From Pseudomonadota bacterium (lineage in GTDB: Bacteria; Pseudomonadota; Alphaproteobacteria; Azospirillales; Azospirillaceae): 8,422 bases of DNA. Under the pieces are notes generated by a model that did no database searches, was not told the DNA's origin, and saw only the letters and a program-made list of their open reading frames with translations. A program made the position numbers and the translations under genes. This document shows, one piece after another, positions 1 through 5,900 of this stretch (positions are counted from its first letter, which is position 1; each line of letters begins with the position of its first letter). Where the stretch lies: contig JAEZHQ010000452.1 of assembly GCA_023416455.1 (NCBI GenBank), positions 1 through 8,422 on the forward strand, given 5' to 3'.

Positions 1-140
1 GTGTGGAACCAGTCGCGCCGGGTCGCCGCCCGCGCGTCCTTGCCGACGGAATAAACCAGCCACTCCAGAAACGAGCGCTTCAGCCCGTCGACATCCAGAC
101 TGCGGCGTTCGATCTCGCGGGATTTATACCGAGCGTCCAT
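1..140 (-). CDS. glgP: Glycogen/alpha-glucan phosphorylase, N-terminal fragment (runs off left edge)
   Basis: Only the first 46 codons and two bases of the next are visible, read leftward from ATG at 140-138. The peptide begins MDARYKSREIERRSLDVDGL and continues through WLVYSVGKD to ATRRDWFH. A basic start, then a (L/Y)-(S/T)-x-GK-(D/N) motif, then A-T-x-R-D-(W/L)-(F/Y), is characteristic of the N-terminal region of bacterial glycogen phosphorylases, GT35 pyridoxal-phosphate enzymes that release glucose-1-phosphate from storage glucan in the cytoplasm. The catalytic and cofactor-binding parts lie outside the window. A purine-rich ribosome-binding stretch (GGAAAGAAGAAAG on the minus strand) precedes the ATG, which supports this start. 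It is divergent from the acetyltransferase-peptidase gene across a 255-bp gap. The family call rests on a short segment, so it is good but not certain. Confidence 0.75.
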   Translation of the reverse strand, partial: MDARYKSREIERRSLDVDGLKRSFLEWLVYSVGKDARAATRRDWFH

Positions 141-395
141 GTCTTGACTTTCTTCTTTCCAGGGCCAACTGGAGCGGGCGGTTTGATGGCCGGCCTTCCA
201 TCGGCGGCAGTTTCCGGGGTCGTGGTTAAGCAACTTCTAAGTTACTGCGGCCAACCAGTCGAATCGGCTAGGCCGTTCGTCCGGAGCAACAGCCGGGACT
301 TGCCCTAGTGCCATACGCGCTGTGCCAAAACGGAAACCATCATGCAGGAAACCGGATGCCGGTAACCGCTGCGAAGCCCCGTTGGAGGGAATAAG

Positions 396-1598
396 ATGGC
401 GTCCGTACCAGCCTCTTCGAACCTCCCGATGCTCGACAATACCGTATTTGCGGACTCCCGCCAGGATTACACCGGCGATTCCACCATCCTGCTCCGCCAG
501 GCACAGCCGCCGGATATCCCGGCGCTGCTGGCCATCGAGGAGCGGTGCTTCACCACCGACCGCCTGACCCGGCGTAGTTTTCAATATTTGCTGACGAAAG
601 CCAAGGCCACTGGCCTTGTGGAAGTCCACAGCGGCAAAGTCGTCGGCTATGCGCTGGTGTCCTTCCATTCCGGGACCTCGCTCGCCCGGCTCTATTCCTT
701 CGCCGTGGACCCCGACCACCGCGGCCAGGGCGTCGCCAAGCGCCTCCTCGCCGCGGCGGAACAGGCGGCCCGCGCGCGGGACTGCATCTATCTGCGGCTG
801 GAGGTCCGGCGGGACAACGTCGCGGCCATCGATCTCTACAAAAAGAGCGGCTACCGCGAGTTCGGCGTCTACACCGACTATTATGAAGACCATATGGAGG
901 CGCTGCGGCTGGAAAAGCGCCTGGGCCACAGCGGCCCCAGCGCGCCGCCGGGCGGCCCGTTCGTTCCCTATTACGAGCAGACGCTGGACTTCACCTGCGG
1001 CCCATCGGCCCTGATGATGGCGATGAAGGCGCTGAAACCCACGGAGATCGAACTGGGGCGGAAGCTGGAAATCCGCCTGTGGCGGGAATCGACGACCGTG
1101 TTCATGACCTCCGGCCACGGCGGCTGCGGCCCCTTCGGGGTGGCGCTGGCGGCGGCGCGGCGCGGCTTCGCGGTGGACATCCACGTCAAGGACAACGCCC
1201 CCCCCTTCCTCGACAGCGTGCGCAACGACGACAAGAAGGAGGTCATGCGCATCGTCCACGAGGACTTCCTCGAGGAGTTGGAGGGCAGCGGCGTCTCCGT
1301 CCGCCACAACACCCTGACCGCCCAGGACATGGCCGAGGCGGTGGAGAGCGGCGCCATTCCCATCGTGCTCATCAGTTCCTACCGCATCTATCACGAAAAA
1401 TTTCCGCACTGGGTCGTCGTGACCGGTGCCGACGACCGCTTTCTCTATGTTCATGATCCGCTTGTGTACGACCGTCACCACGCTCACATCGACCGTATGA
1501 ACATGCCGATCCCGAAAGCCGACTTCGAACGCATGGCCCGCTATGGCAAGGCCCAGTTGAAGGCCGCCCTTCTTCTCCGCGCCCGGTCCATCGCCTGA
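396..1598 (+). CDS. GNAT N-acetyltransferase fused to C39-like peptidase
   Basis: A 400-residue two-domain protein. Residues about 30-172 are a GNAT acyl-CoA transferase: beta-4 strand around 98-105 (LYSFAVDP), then the acetyl-CoA pyrophosphate loop HRGQGVAKRLL (108-118), and NVAAIDLYKKSGYRE at 141-155, as in RimI-like enzymes. Residues about 185-395 form a C39-like papain-fold domain: Q195 and C201 in QTLDFTCGPSA, H338 in HWVVV and D354 in HDP fit the oxyanion Gln and Cys-His-Asp triad. No signal peptide or membrane segment is seen, so it should be cytoplasmic. GGAGGGA at 384-390, five bases before ATG 396, supports the start. The stop overlaps the next start by one base, so the product is probably co-made with the ATP-grasp ligase. 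The substrate is unknown; this fusion beside a RimK-like ligase is a recurrent proteobacterial arrangement, suggesting work on a peptide or amino-acid conjugate. Confidence 0.93.
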   Translation: MASVPASSNLPMLDNTVFADSRQDYTGDSTILLRQAQPPDIPALLAIEERCFTTDRLTRRSFQYLLTKAKATGLVEVHSGKVVGYALVSFHSGTSLARLYSFAVDPDHRGQGVAKRLLAAAEQAARARDCIYLRLEVRRDNVAAIDLYKKSGYREFGVYTDYYEDHMEALRLEKRLGHSGPSAPPGGPFVPYYEQTLDFTCGPSALMMAMKALKPTEIELGRKLEIRLWRESTTVFMTSGHGGCGPFGVALAAARRGFAVDIHVKDNAPPFLDSVRNDDKKEVMRIVHEDFLEELEGSGVSVRHNTLTAQDMAEAVESGAIPIVLISSYRIYHEKFPHWVVVTGADDRFLYVHDPLVYDRHHAHIDRMNMPIPKADFERMARYGKAQLKAALLLRARSIA

Positions 1599-3082
1599 TG
1601 CCCGCGCATCTCCTCGTCGTCGACCGCCGGGCGGACGGGAAATGGGCGAAGGACGGCCTGCCGGTCGTCAGCGCCCGCGACTACATCGCCCGCCCGGAGC
1701 AGACGCTGGAACAGGCGAAGGCCCCGCACGGCGCGCGCATTCTGAACCTGTCGCGCAGCTACCGTTATCTGGGCACCGGCTACTACGTCTCGCTTCTGGC
1801 GGAGGCGCGCGGCGAGCGGGTGATCCCCTCCGTCCGGACCATCCTCGACCTGTCGCGGAAGAGCTTCTACCGGGCCCAGTTGGCCGAGGTGGAGGAGGCG
1901 CTTCGCAAGACCATCAAGCGGCTGGACCATCCGCCCGAGGCGTCCTTCAACCTCACCGTCTTCTTCGGCCACGCCGACGACGCGCGGTTCCAGGACATCG
2001 CCCGGACGATCTTCGACCTGTTCCGCTGCCCGCTGCTGAAGGTGCAGGTGCGCCTGAAGCAGGACTGGGTGATCCACGCGGTGAAGCCGTTGGGGCTCGA
2101 CGACCTGACGCCCGAGCAGGCGGCCCAGATGGAAACGGCGCTCGACCACTACACCCATGCCTCGTGGCGGGAGCCGGCGGTGCGCAGTGCTGCGCGCTAC
2201 ACCCTGGCGATCCTGCAGAACCCCAAGGAGGAGCTGCCGCCCTCCAGCCCGCGCGCGCTGCAGAAGTTCGTCAAGGCCGGCGAGAGCCTGGGCATTGAGG
2301 TCGACCTGATCGAGAAGGGCGACTATCTGCGGCTGGCCGAGTACGACGCGCTGTTCATCCGCGAGACGACGAACCTCGACCACCACACCTACCGCTTCGC
2401 CAAGAAGGCGGAGATGGAAGGGATGCCGGTGATCGACGACCCCAACTCCATCCTGAAATGCACCAACAAGGTCTATCTGGCCGAGCTGCTGAAGGCCAAC
2501 CGCATTCCGACGCCGCGGACGGTGATCCTCGACAAGCGCGGGCTGGCCACCCTCGACCAGGAGATCCCCTACCCCATCGTCCTCAAGATCCCCGACGGCT
2601 CCTTCTCGCGCGGGGTCTTCAAGGTGCAGACCCGCAGCGAGCTGGAGGCGACGGCCGAGGGGCTGTTCGAGCAGTCCGACGTCATCCTCGCCCAGGAGTT
2701 CATGTACACCGAATTCGACTGGCGGGTCGGCGTGCTGAACCGCCAGCCCATCTTCGTCTGCCAGTACCTGATGGCCAGGAAGCACTGGCAGATCGTCAAG
2801 CACGGCGGCAACGGCCGGGCCGAGCAGGGCTCGTCGCGCACTCTGGCCGTCGAGGAGGCGCCCGCCGAAGTCGTCGACGTCGCCGTCAGGGCGGCCGGCC
2901 TGATCGGCGACGGGCTCTACGGCGTGGACCTCAAGCAGAACGACCGCGGCGTCCACGTCATCGAGATCAACGACAACCCCAGCCTGGACGTCGGCGTCGA
3001 GGACGCCCGGCTGAAGGACGGGCTGTACCGCCTCATCATGCGGGAATTTCTCCGCCGGCTGGACAGCCGGCCCAAGAAATAG
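1598..3082 (+). CDS. RimK-like ATP-grasp ligase with RLAN-type N-terminal domain
   Basis: A 494-residue protein. Residues about 1-190 match the RimK-like ATP-grasp N-terminal type of domain (ILNLSRSYRYLGTGYYVSLLAEA at 48-70 is the telling part). Residues about 220-490 are an ATP-grasp fold: K291, K330 in VLKIPDGSFSRGVFKV, QEFM at 366-369, DWRVGV at 374-379, D444 in GVDLK, and the metal-binding pair E456/N458 in VIEINDNPS. Such enzymes activate a carboxylate as acyl-phosphate and join it to an amine; E. coli RimK adds glutamates to ribosomal protein S6. At 494 residues with the extra domain this is much longer than RimK (about 300), so a different substrate is likely. ATG 1598 overlaps the upstream TGA (TGATG) and has no clear ribosome-binding site, which points to termination-reinitiation coupling. 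Ligase family sure, substrate unknown. Confidence 0.95.
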   Translation: MPAHLLVVDRRADGKWAKDGLPVVSARDYIARPEQTLEQAKAPHGARILNLSRSYRYLGTGYYVSLLAEARGERVIPSVRTILDLSRKSFYRAQLAEVEEALRKTIKRLDHPPEASFNLTVFFGHADDARFQDIARTIFDLFRCPLLKVQVRLKQDWVIHAVKPLGLDDLTPEQAAQMETALDHYTHASWREPAVRSAARYTLAILQNPKEELPPSSPRALQKFVKAGESLGIEVDLIEKGDYLRLAEYDALFIRETTNLDHHTYRFAKKAEMEGMPVIDDPNSILKCTNKVYLAELLKANRIPTPRTVILDKRGLATLDQEIPYPIVLKIPDGSFSRGVFKVQTRSELEATAEGLFEQSDVILAQEFMYTEFDWRVGVLNRQPIFVCQYLMARKHWQIVKHGGNGRAEQGSSRTLAVEEAPAEVVDVAVRAAGLIGDGLYGVDLKQNDRGVHVIEINDNPSLDVGVEDARLKDGLYRLIMREFLRRLDSRPKK

Positions 3083-3489
3083 GGGCGGGTTTGAAGCCTA
3101 CCCCCAACAGCTAGGCCGCCCTAGTCAGAATCCATGATTCCCCACCACGGAAGCCGCGGACCGCGGTCCCGAGGGGGGGAACAACGCCTTCTCCCTTGCG
3201 TTATGCCCTGGACGTCACCGCAATCGGGAGCAATCCGGAAGCGCCGCAGCGCCATCGGGTTGCCCTGTTGGAGACCGGAGAGACCGATGATGACGACAGC
3301 CCGCCCCGCCTGCGTCGCCGGCCCCGCCACACGGGTCCGCTGACGGCGGGCAACCGACAACAACCCGCCAGAAAGCTCGGCAGGACCGGCGCCGCGCAGC
3401 GCGCGCGCCGGATGGGGTGTCGTCGTCTGCGCCGGAGGCGCCGCGAGAAAGGCCGCCTCCCCCAGAAAGAACGTGGAGGAGCAGTGACC
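3083..3489 (+). other. Non-coding region upstream of the sigma factor
   Basis: This 407-bp gap holds no convincing gene. Just after the ligase stop lie weak inverted repeats, including CTAGG-CCGC-CCTAG at 3111-3124, without a T tract, so any terminator here is weak. A perfect 12-bp palindrome GGACCGCGGTCC lies at 3158-3169, and an EcfG-type promoter follows at 3178-3202. From that promoter to the sigma-factor ATG is about 290 bases, an unusually long leader for this class. The open stretch between reads as Arg/Pro-rich low-complexity peptide in every frame, as expected of GC-rich non-coding DNA. GGAGGA at 3475-3480 is the ribosome-binding site for the sigma factor. Confidence 0.6.
3178..3202 (+). 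promoter_or_regulatory. EcfG-type (general stress) promoter, GGAAC-N16-CGTT
   Basis: GGAAC at 3178-3182 and CGTT at 3199-3202 are separated by exactly 16 bases. That is the consensus of alphaproteobacterial EcfG (ECF15) sigma-factor promoters. It faces the sigma-factor gene and would start transcription near 3209, giving a 5' leader of about 280 bases. If the downstream sigma factor is itself EcfG-like, this is an autoregulatory promoter. The sequence match is perfect; use in vivo is inferred. Confidence 0.65.
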
Positions 3490-3963
3490 ATGGCGTACTC
3501 GTTCGAATCCGAACTGATCCGCTGCATGCCGAACCTGCAGCGCTACGCCTGCAAGCTGACCCGCGATGTCAGCGCCGCCGAAGACCTCACCCAGGATTGC
3601 CTTGCCCGCGCCCTGTCACGCCAGCACCGCTTCGAACCCGGCACGAACATGCAGGCATGGCTCACCACCATGCTGAAGAACCTTCATTTCAACAACCTCC
3701 AGCGCGAGAAGCACGTCACCAAGGTGGAGCTGTGGGACGGCGCCATGTCCGTCGAGGCATCGCAGATCGCCCGCCTCGTCTTCCGCGACGTCGACCGCGC
3801 CTTCGGCGCGCTGACACCCAGCCAGCGCAAGGTGGTCAAGCTCGTCGCCATCGAAGGCCGCCCCTACCAGGAGGCCGCCGAACGGCTGAACGTGTCGATC
3901 GGGACCATCCGCTCCCGCCTCTGCCGCGCGCGCGAGCGGCTGAACACCCTGATGGCGAGCTGA
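3490..3963 (+). CDS. ECF-family RNA polymerase sigma factor (EcfG/ECF15-like)
   Basis: A 157-residue sigma factor with only regions 2 and 4, the normal ECF size. Region 2 spans about 5-75: the region 2.1-2.2 helix AEDLTQDCLARAL at 30-42, then RFEPGTNMQAWL at 47-58, typical of EcfG-like and related alphaproteobacterial sigmas. Region 4 spans about 100-153, with LTPSQRKVVKLV and a helix-turn-helix at YQEAAERLNVSIGTIRSRL (126-144). It directs RNA polymerase core to alternative promoters, probably stress genes. ATG 3490 lies nine bases after GGAGGA (3475-3480); an in-frame GTG at 3484 is only three bases from that site and is less likely. No anti-sigma gene is directly adjacent, and no phyR or nepR gene is visible; an anti-sigma-like gene lies 1.35 kb downstream beyond the dehydrogenase. 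ECF membership is secure, the EcfG subgroup is probable. Confidence 0.9.
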   Translation: MAYSFESELIRCMPNLQRYACKLTRDVSAAEDLTQDCLARALSRQHRFEPGTNMQAWLTTMLKNLHFNNLQREKHVTKVELWDGAMSVEASQIARLVFRDVDRAFGALTPSQRKVVKLVAIEGRPYQEAAERLNVSIGTIRSRLCRARERLNTLMAS

Positions 3964-3998
3964 GCGGCAGCGCCCTCCCGGCCCGCCCATATGACAAA

Positions 3999-4025
3999 GG
4001 CGCCGGATGGCTTCCATCCGGCGCC
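3999..4025. terminator. Strong bidirectional hairpin between convergent genes
   Basis: A perfect 12-bp stem, GGCGCCGGATGG (3999-4010), loop CTT, CCATCCGGCGCC (4014-4025). AAA precedes it and CTT follows it. Read on the minus strand the stem is followed by TTTGT, a short T-rich run, so it works best as a terminator for the dehydrogenase; on the plus strand it sits 36 bases after the sigma-factor stop. Its place between two converging genes fits a shared bidirectional terminator. Confidence 0.75.
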
Positions 4026-4054
4026 CTTGCTCCAAGCCGGCGGCCGGGCGATGC

Positions 4055-4078
4055 GGACGACGCCTTGAGGCGCCGTCC
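4055..4078 (-). terminator. Hairpin just beyond the dehydrogenase stop
   Basis: GGACGACGCC (4055-4064) and GGCGCCGTCC (4069-4078) pair with a single A-C mismatch around a TTGA loop. The stem begins three bases past the dehydrogenase stop codon on the minus strand. There is no T tract, so it may stabilise the mRNA 3' end or assist the stronger hairpin at 3999-4025 rather than terminate alone. Confidence 0.4.
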
Positions 4079-4081
4079 GTA

Positions 4082-4972
<891 letters not shown>

Positions 4973-4978
4973 GGCCAT

Positions 4979-4986
4979 CTCCTTCC
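4979..4986 (-). promoter_or_regulatory. Ribosome-binding site deciding the dehydrogenase start
   Basis: Minus strand GGAAGGAG, directly followed by ATGGCCATG. With no gap to the first ATG and six bases to the second, the second (4972) is the better start. Confidence 0.7.
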
Positions 4987-5020
4987 GGGTTACGTCCTCG
5001 TGCGAGGGATGCCGCGGGAC

Positions 5021-5045
5021 AACAGTTTGAAAATCCCGGCGTTCC
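5021..5045 (-). promoter_or_regulatory. EcfG-like promoter of the dehydrogenase, GGAAC-N16-TGTT
   Basis: On the minus strand GGAAC (5045-5041), 16 bases, then TGTT (5024-5021). The -35 is a perfect match to the EcfG consensus; the -10 differs only in the first, weakest base (CGTT). The -10 ends 48 bases before ATG 4972, giving a leader of about 40 bases, ideal placement. Dependence on the sigma factor encoded at 3490-3963 is inferred. Confidence 0.6.
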
Positions 5046-5060
5046 GGAAGGTCCGTTGCT

Positions 5061-5085
5061 GGAACAACAGCAGGAAGCCGCTGTT
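5061..5085 (+). promoter_or_regulatory. EcfG-like promoter facing the anti-sigma-like gene, GGAAC-N16-TGTT
   Basis: GGAAC at 5061-5065, 16 bases, TGTT at 5082-5085: the same form and spacing as the promoter on the opposite strand, with the two -35 boxes 15 bases apart. The downstream gene starts 230 bases away, so the leader would be long. That distance lowers confidence compared with the dehydrogenase promoter. Confidence 0.45.
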
Positions 5086-5314
5086 ACATCGGGCGAACGA
5101 GGCGATCGGAACGGCGGCGGCGATGTCGAGGCCGGGACCACGGGAAGGGGACGGTATTGGAAGGGGCCACTTGGCGGCCTTCGGCGGGCACCCCATAAGA
5201 AGGGGTACCGGACCACTCCCGACGGCCACCGGCCTGCATTATATTGCCCCAGGCATCGCGGACCGTTTCGGTTCCAGGGGGTCGGCCCCGGTGACGGCCC
5301 GGGATCGAAAAGAG

Positions 5315-5539
5315 ATGAAGCGTGTGACGATGACCCAAATCAACGCCTATCTGGACGGTGCCTTGGACGACAAGGAACGCCAGGACTTCGAAGAGTCCAT
5401 CGAGACCGATGCCGAGGCGAAGGCGTTGCTCTCCTTCCATCGCCAGCACGTGGAGGAGTTGCACCGTCTCTACGACCCCGTGCTCGACGAGCCGGTTCCC
5501 TTGCGCATGCTCGATCTGCTTCGGCGCAAGGCCAACTGA
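5315..5539 (+). CDS. Short anti-sigma-factor-like protein
   Basis: A 74-residue acidic protein. QINAYLDGALDDKERQDFE (8-26) matches the opening helix of membrane-bound ECF anti-sigma factors (pattern x-L-x-A-Y-x-D-G-x-L-x-x-x-E-R). LYDPVLDEPVPLRMLDLLRR (52-71) matches the segment that in those proteins lies just before the membrane helix, and also resembles the EPVP-x-R-x-x-x-LL core of NepR, the EcfG anti-sigma. It stops where a transmembrane helix would begin, has no HxxxCxxC zinc motif, and ends RRKAN, so it should be soluble. It may bind a sigma factor, possibly the one at 3490-3963; that is inference. The start is uncertain: ATG 5315 has only a weak purine run before it; GTG 5291, GTG 5324 and ATG 5330 are in-frame options. 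A strong terminator closes the unit. Confidence 0.7.
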   Translation: MKRVTMTQINAYLDGALDDKERQDFEESIETDAEAKALLSFHRQHVEELHRLYDPVLDEPVPLRMLDLLRRKAN

Positions 5540-5587
5540 CGCCGGCTGTCCCCTTCATCGTCACGACTTGAGGCGGCCCACGACACG

Positions 5588-5617
5588 AGGCGCCCGGGAC
5601 TGCCCGGCGCCTTTTTT
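5588..5617 (+). terminator. Rho-independent terminator of the anti-sigma-like gene
   Basis: GGCGCC-C-GGG (5589-5598), loop ACTG, CCC-GGCGCC (5603-5611): a 9-bp stem with one bulged C, followed by six T (5612-5617). A textbook intrinsic terminator, 49 bases past the stop codon. Confidence 0.9.
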
Positions 5618-5645
5618 CTTGCCAGGGCGCCGGCGCGCCGGGATC

Positions 5646-5670
5646 GGGGTGCGGCGGGCGCCGCCACCCC
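5646..5670. repeat. Inverted repeat (hairpin)
   Basis: GGGGTGCGGCG and CGCCGCCACCCC pair along 11 positions with one bulged G and a very tight loop. It lies 28 bases past the T tract of the terminator. No T run follows; function unknown. Confidence 0.5.
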
Positions 5671-5731
5671 ATCCACCCGCAGCCTTTTCTCCCTTTGCCG
5701 CACCGCACCGGGGAGCGCATTAATGGATGGA

Positions 5732-5769
5732 CGCCCGGCGCCCGGCCCTGTTTGATCCGGGCGCCGGCG
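5732..5769. repeat. Long inverted repeat (13-bp stem, 11-base loop)
   Basis: CGCC-C-GGCGCCCGG region (5732-5745) pairs with CCGGGCGCCGGCG (5757-5769) over 13 pairs with one bulged C. The loop is 11 bases and T-rich, standing out in this GC-rich context. No T tract follows. Confidence 0.6.
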
Positions 5770-5807
5770 ACGGTCCGGCCCGCTCCGGACGGCATGAAGC
5801 GGAACGG

Positions 5808-5838
5808 AAGGCGCCCGATGGCGGCCATCGGGCGCCTT
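5808..5838. repeat. Perfect 14-bp hairpin, near copy of the 3999-4025 stem
   Basis: AAGGCGCCCGATGG (5808-5821), loop CGG, CCATCGGGCGCCTT (5825-5838), perfectly paired. Its inner arm GGCGCCCGATGG differs by one base from GGCGCCGGATGG in the terminator at 3999-4010, and both have three-base loops. No T run follows on either strand. It may be a terminator-type element or a dispersed intergenic hairpin. Confidence 0.7.
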
Positions 5839-5846
5839 CAGCGTGA

Positions 5847-5881
5847 GACGAACGGCAAAGACGAACGGCAAAGACGGCAAA
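5847..5881 (+). repeat. 13-bp tandem repeat (two full copies plus a shortened third)
   Basis: GACGAACGGCAAA at 5847-5859 is repeated exactly at 5860-5872, then GACGGCAAA at 5873-5881 is the unit with four bases missing. It ends 19 bases before the phosphatase ATG, in its presumed leader. Confidence 0.85.
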
Positions 5882-5900
5882 GGCCGTCGGAACGGACGGC

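Larger units (their letters stand above)
4987..5314. other. Divergent intergenic region with paired stress promoters
   Basis: The stretch between the dehydrogenase ribosome-binding site and the anti-sigma-like gene has no convincing gene of its own. It contains back-to-back GGAAC-type promoters at 5021-5045 (minus) and 5061-5085 (plus). From 5086 to 5314 the frame of the anti-sigma-like gene stays open upstream (ATG at 5123, GTG at 5291), but the translation is Gly/Arg/Pro-rich and unlike the family, so it is taken as leader. An AT-rich TATATT at 5240-5245 has no matching -35 element. Confidence 0.55.
5618..5900. other. Hairpin-rich spacer between terminator and phosphatase gene
   Basis: No credible gene is seen in this stretch on either strand. 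It is packed with inverted repeats: palindrome CCGGCGCGCCGG at 5630-5641, and stems at 5646-5670, 5732-5769 and 5808-5838, then a 13-bp tandem repeat at 5847-5881. No recognisable sigma-70 or EcfG promoter for the phosphatase gene was found; the GGAAC boxes at 5801, 5889 and 5918 lack a -10 at 16 bases. Confidence 0.5.

Noticed and set aside
3..308. Plus-strand open frame of about 100 codons at the left edge
   Set aside because: Lies opposite the phosphorylase start, whose minus-strand translation matches a known family; the plus translation is unlike any protein I know.
141..395. Possible sigma-70 promoters between the phosphorylase and acetyltransferase genes, such as TTGACT at 144-149
   Set aside because: No -10 element at suitable spacing in the right direction and no GGAAC/GTTCC boxes; position of real promoters could not be supported.
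237..1487. Long minus-strand open frame (416 codons)
   Set aside because: Antisense shadow of the acetyltransferase-peptidase gene caused by high GC content; His/Gly/Val-rich translation without recognisable motifs.
1541..2956. Long minus-strand open frame (471 codons)
   Set aside because: Antisense shadow of the ATP-grasp gene; the plus strand has clear catalytic motifs.
3134..3343. Small plus-strand open frame before the sigma factor
   Set aside because: It spans the promoter, lacks a ribosome-binding site, and its Arg/Pro-rich translation has no family features.
3196..3489. In-frame upstream extension of the sigma factor
   Set aside because: The extension is Arg/Pro-rich low-complexity sequence, overlaps the EcfG promoter -10 box, and ATG 3490 has a good ribosome-binding site and matches normal ECF length.
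5232..5250. TATATT as a sigma-70 -10 box before the anti-sigma-like gene
   Set aside because: No TTGACA-like element is found 16-18 bases upstream.
5470..5880. Minus-strand open frame of 136 codons in the hairpin-rich spacer
   Set aside because: Runs antisense across the terminator and several hairpins; Arg/Ser/Pro-rich translation, no ribosome-binding site support.
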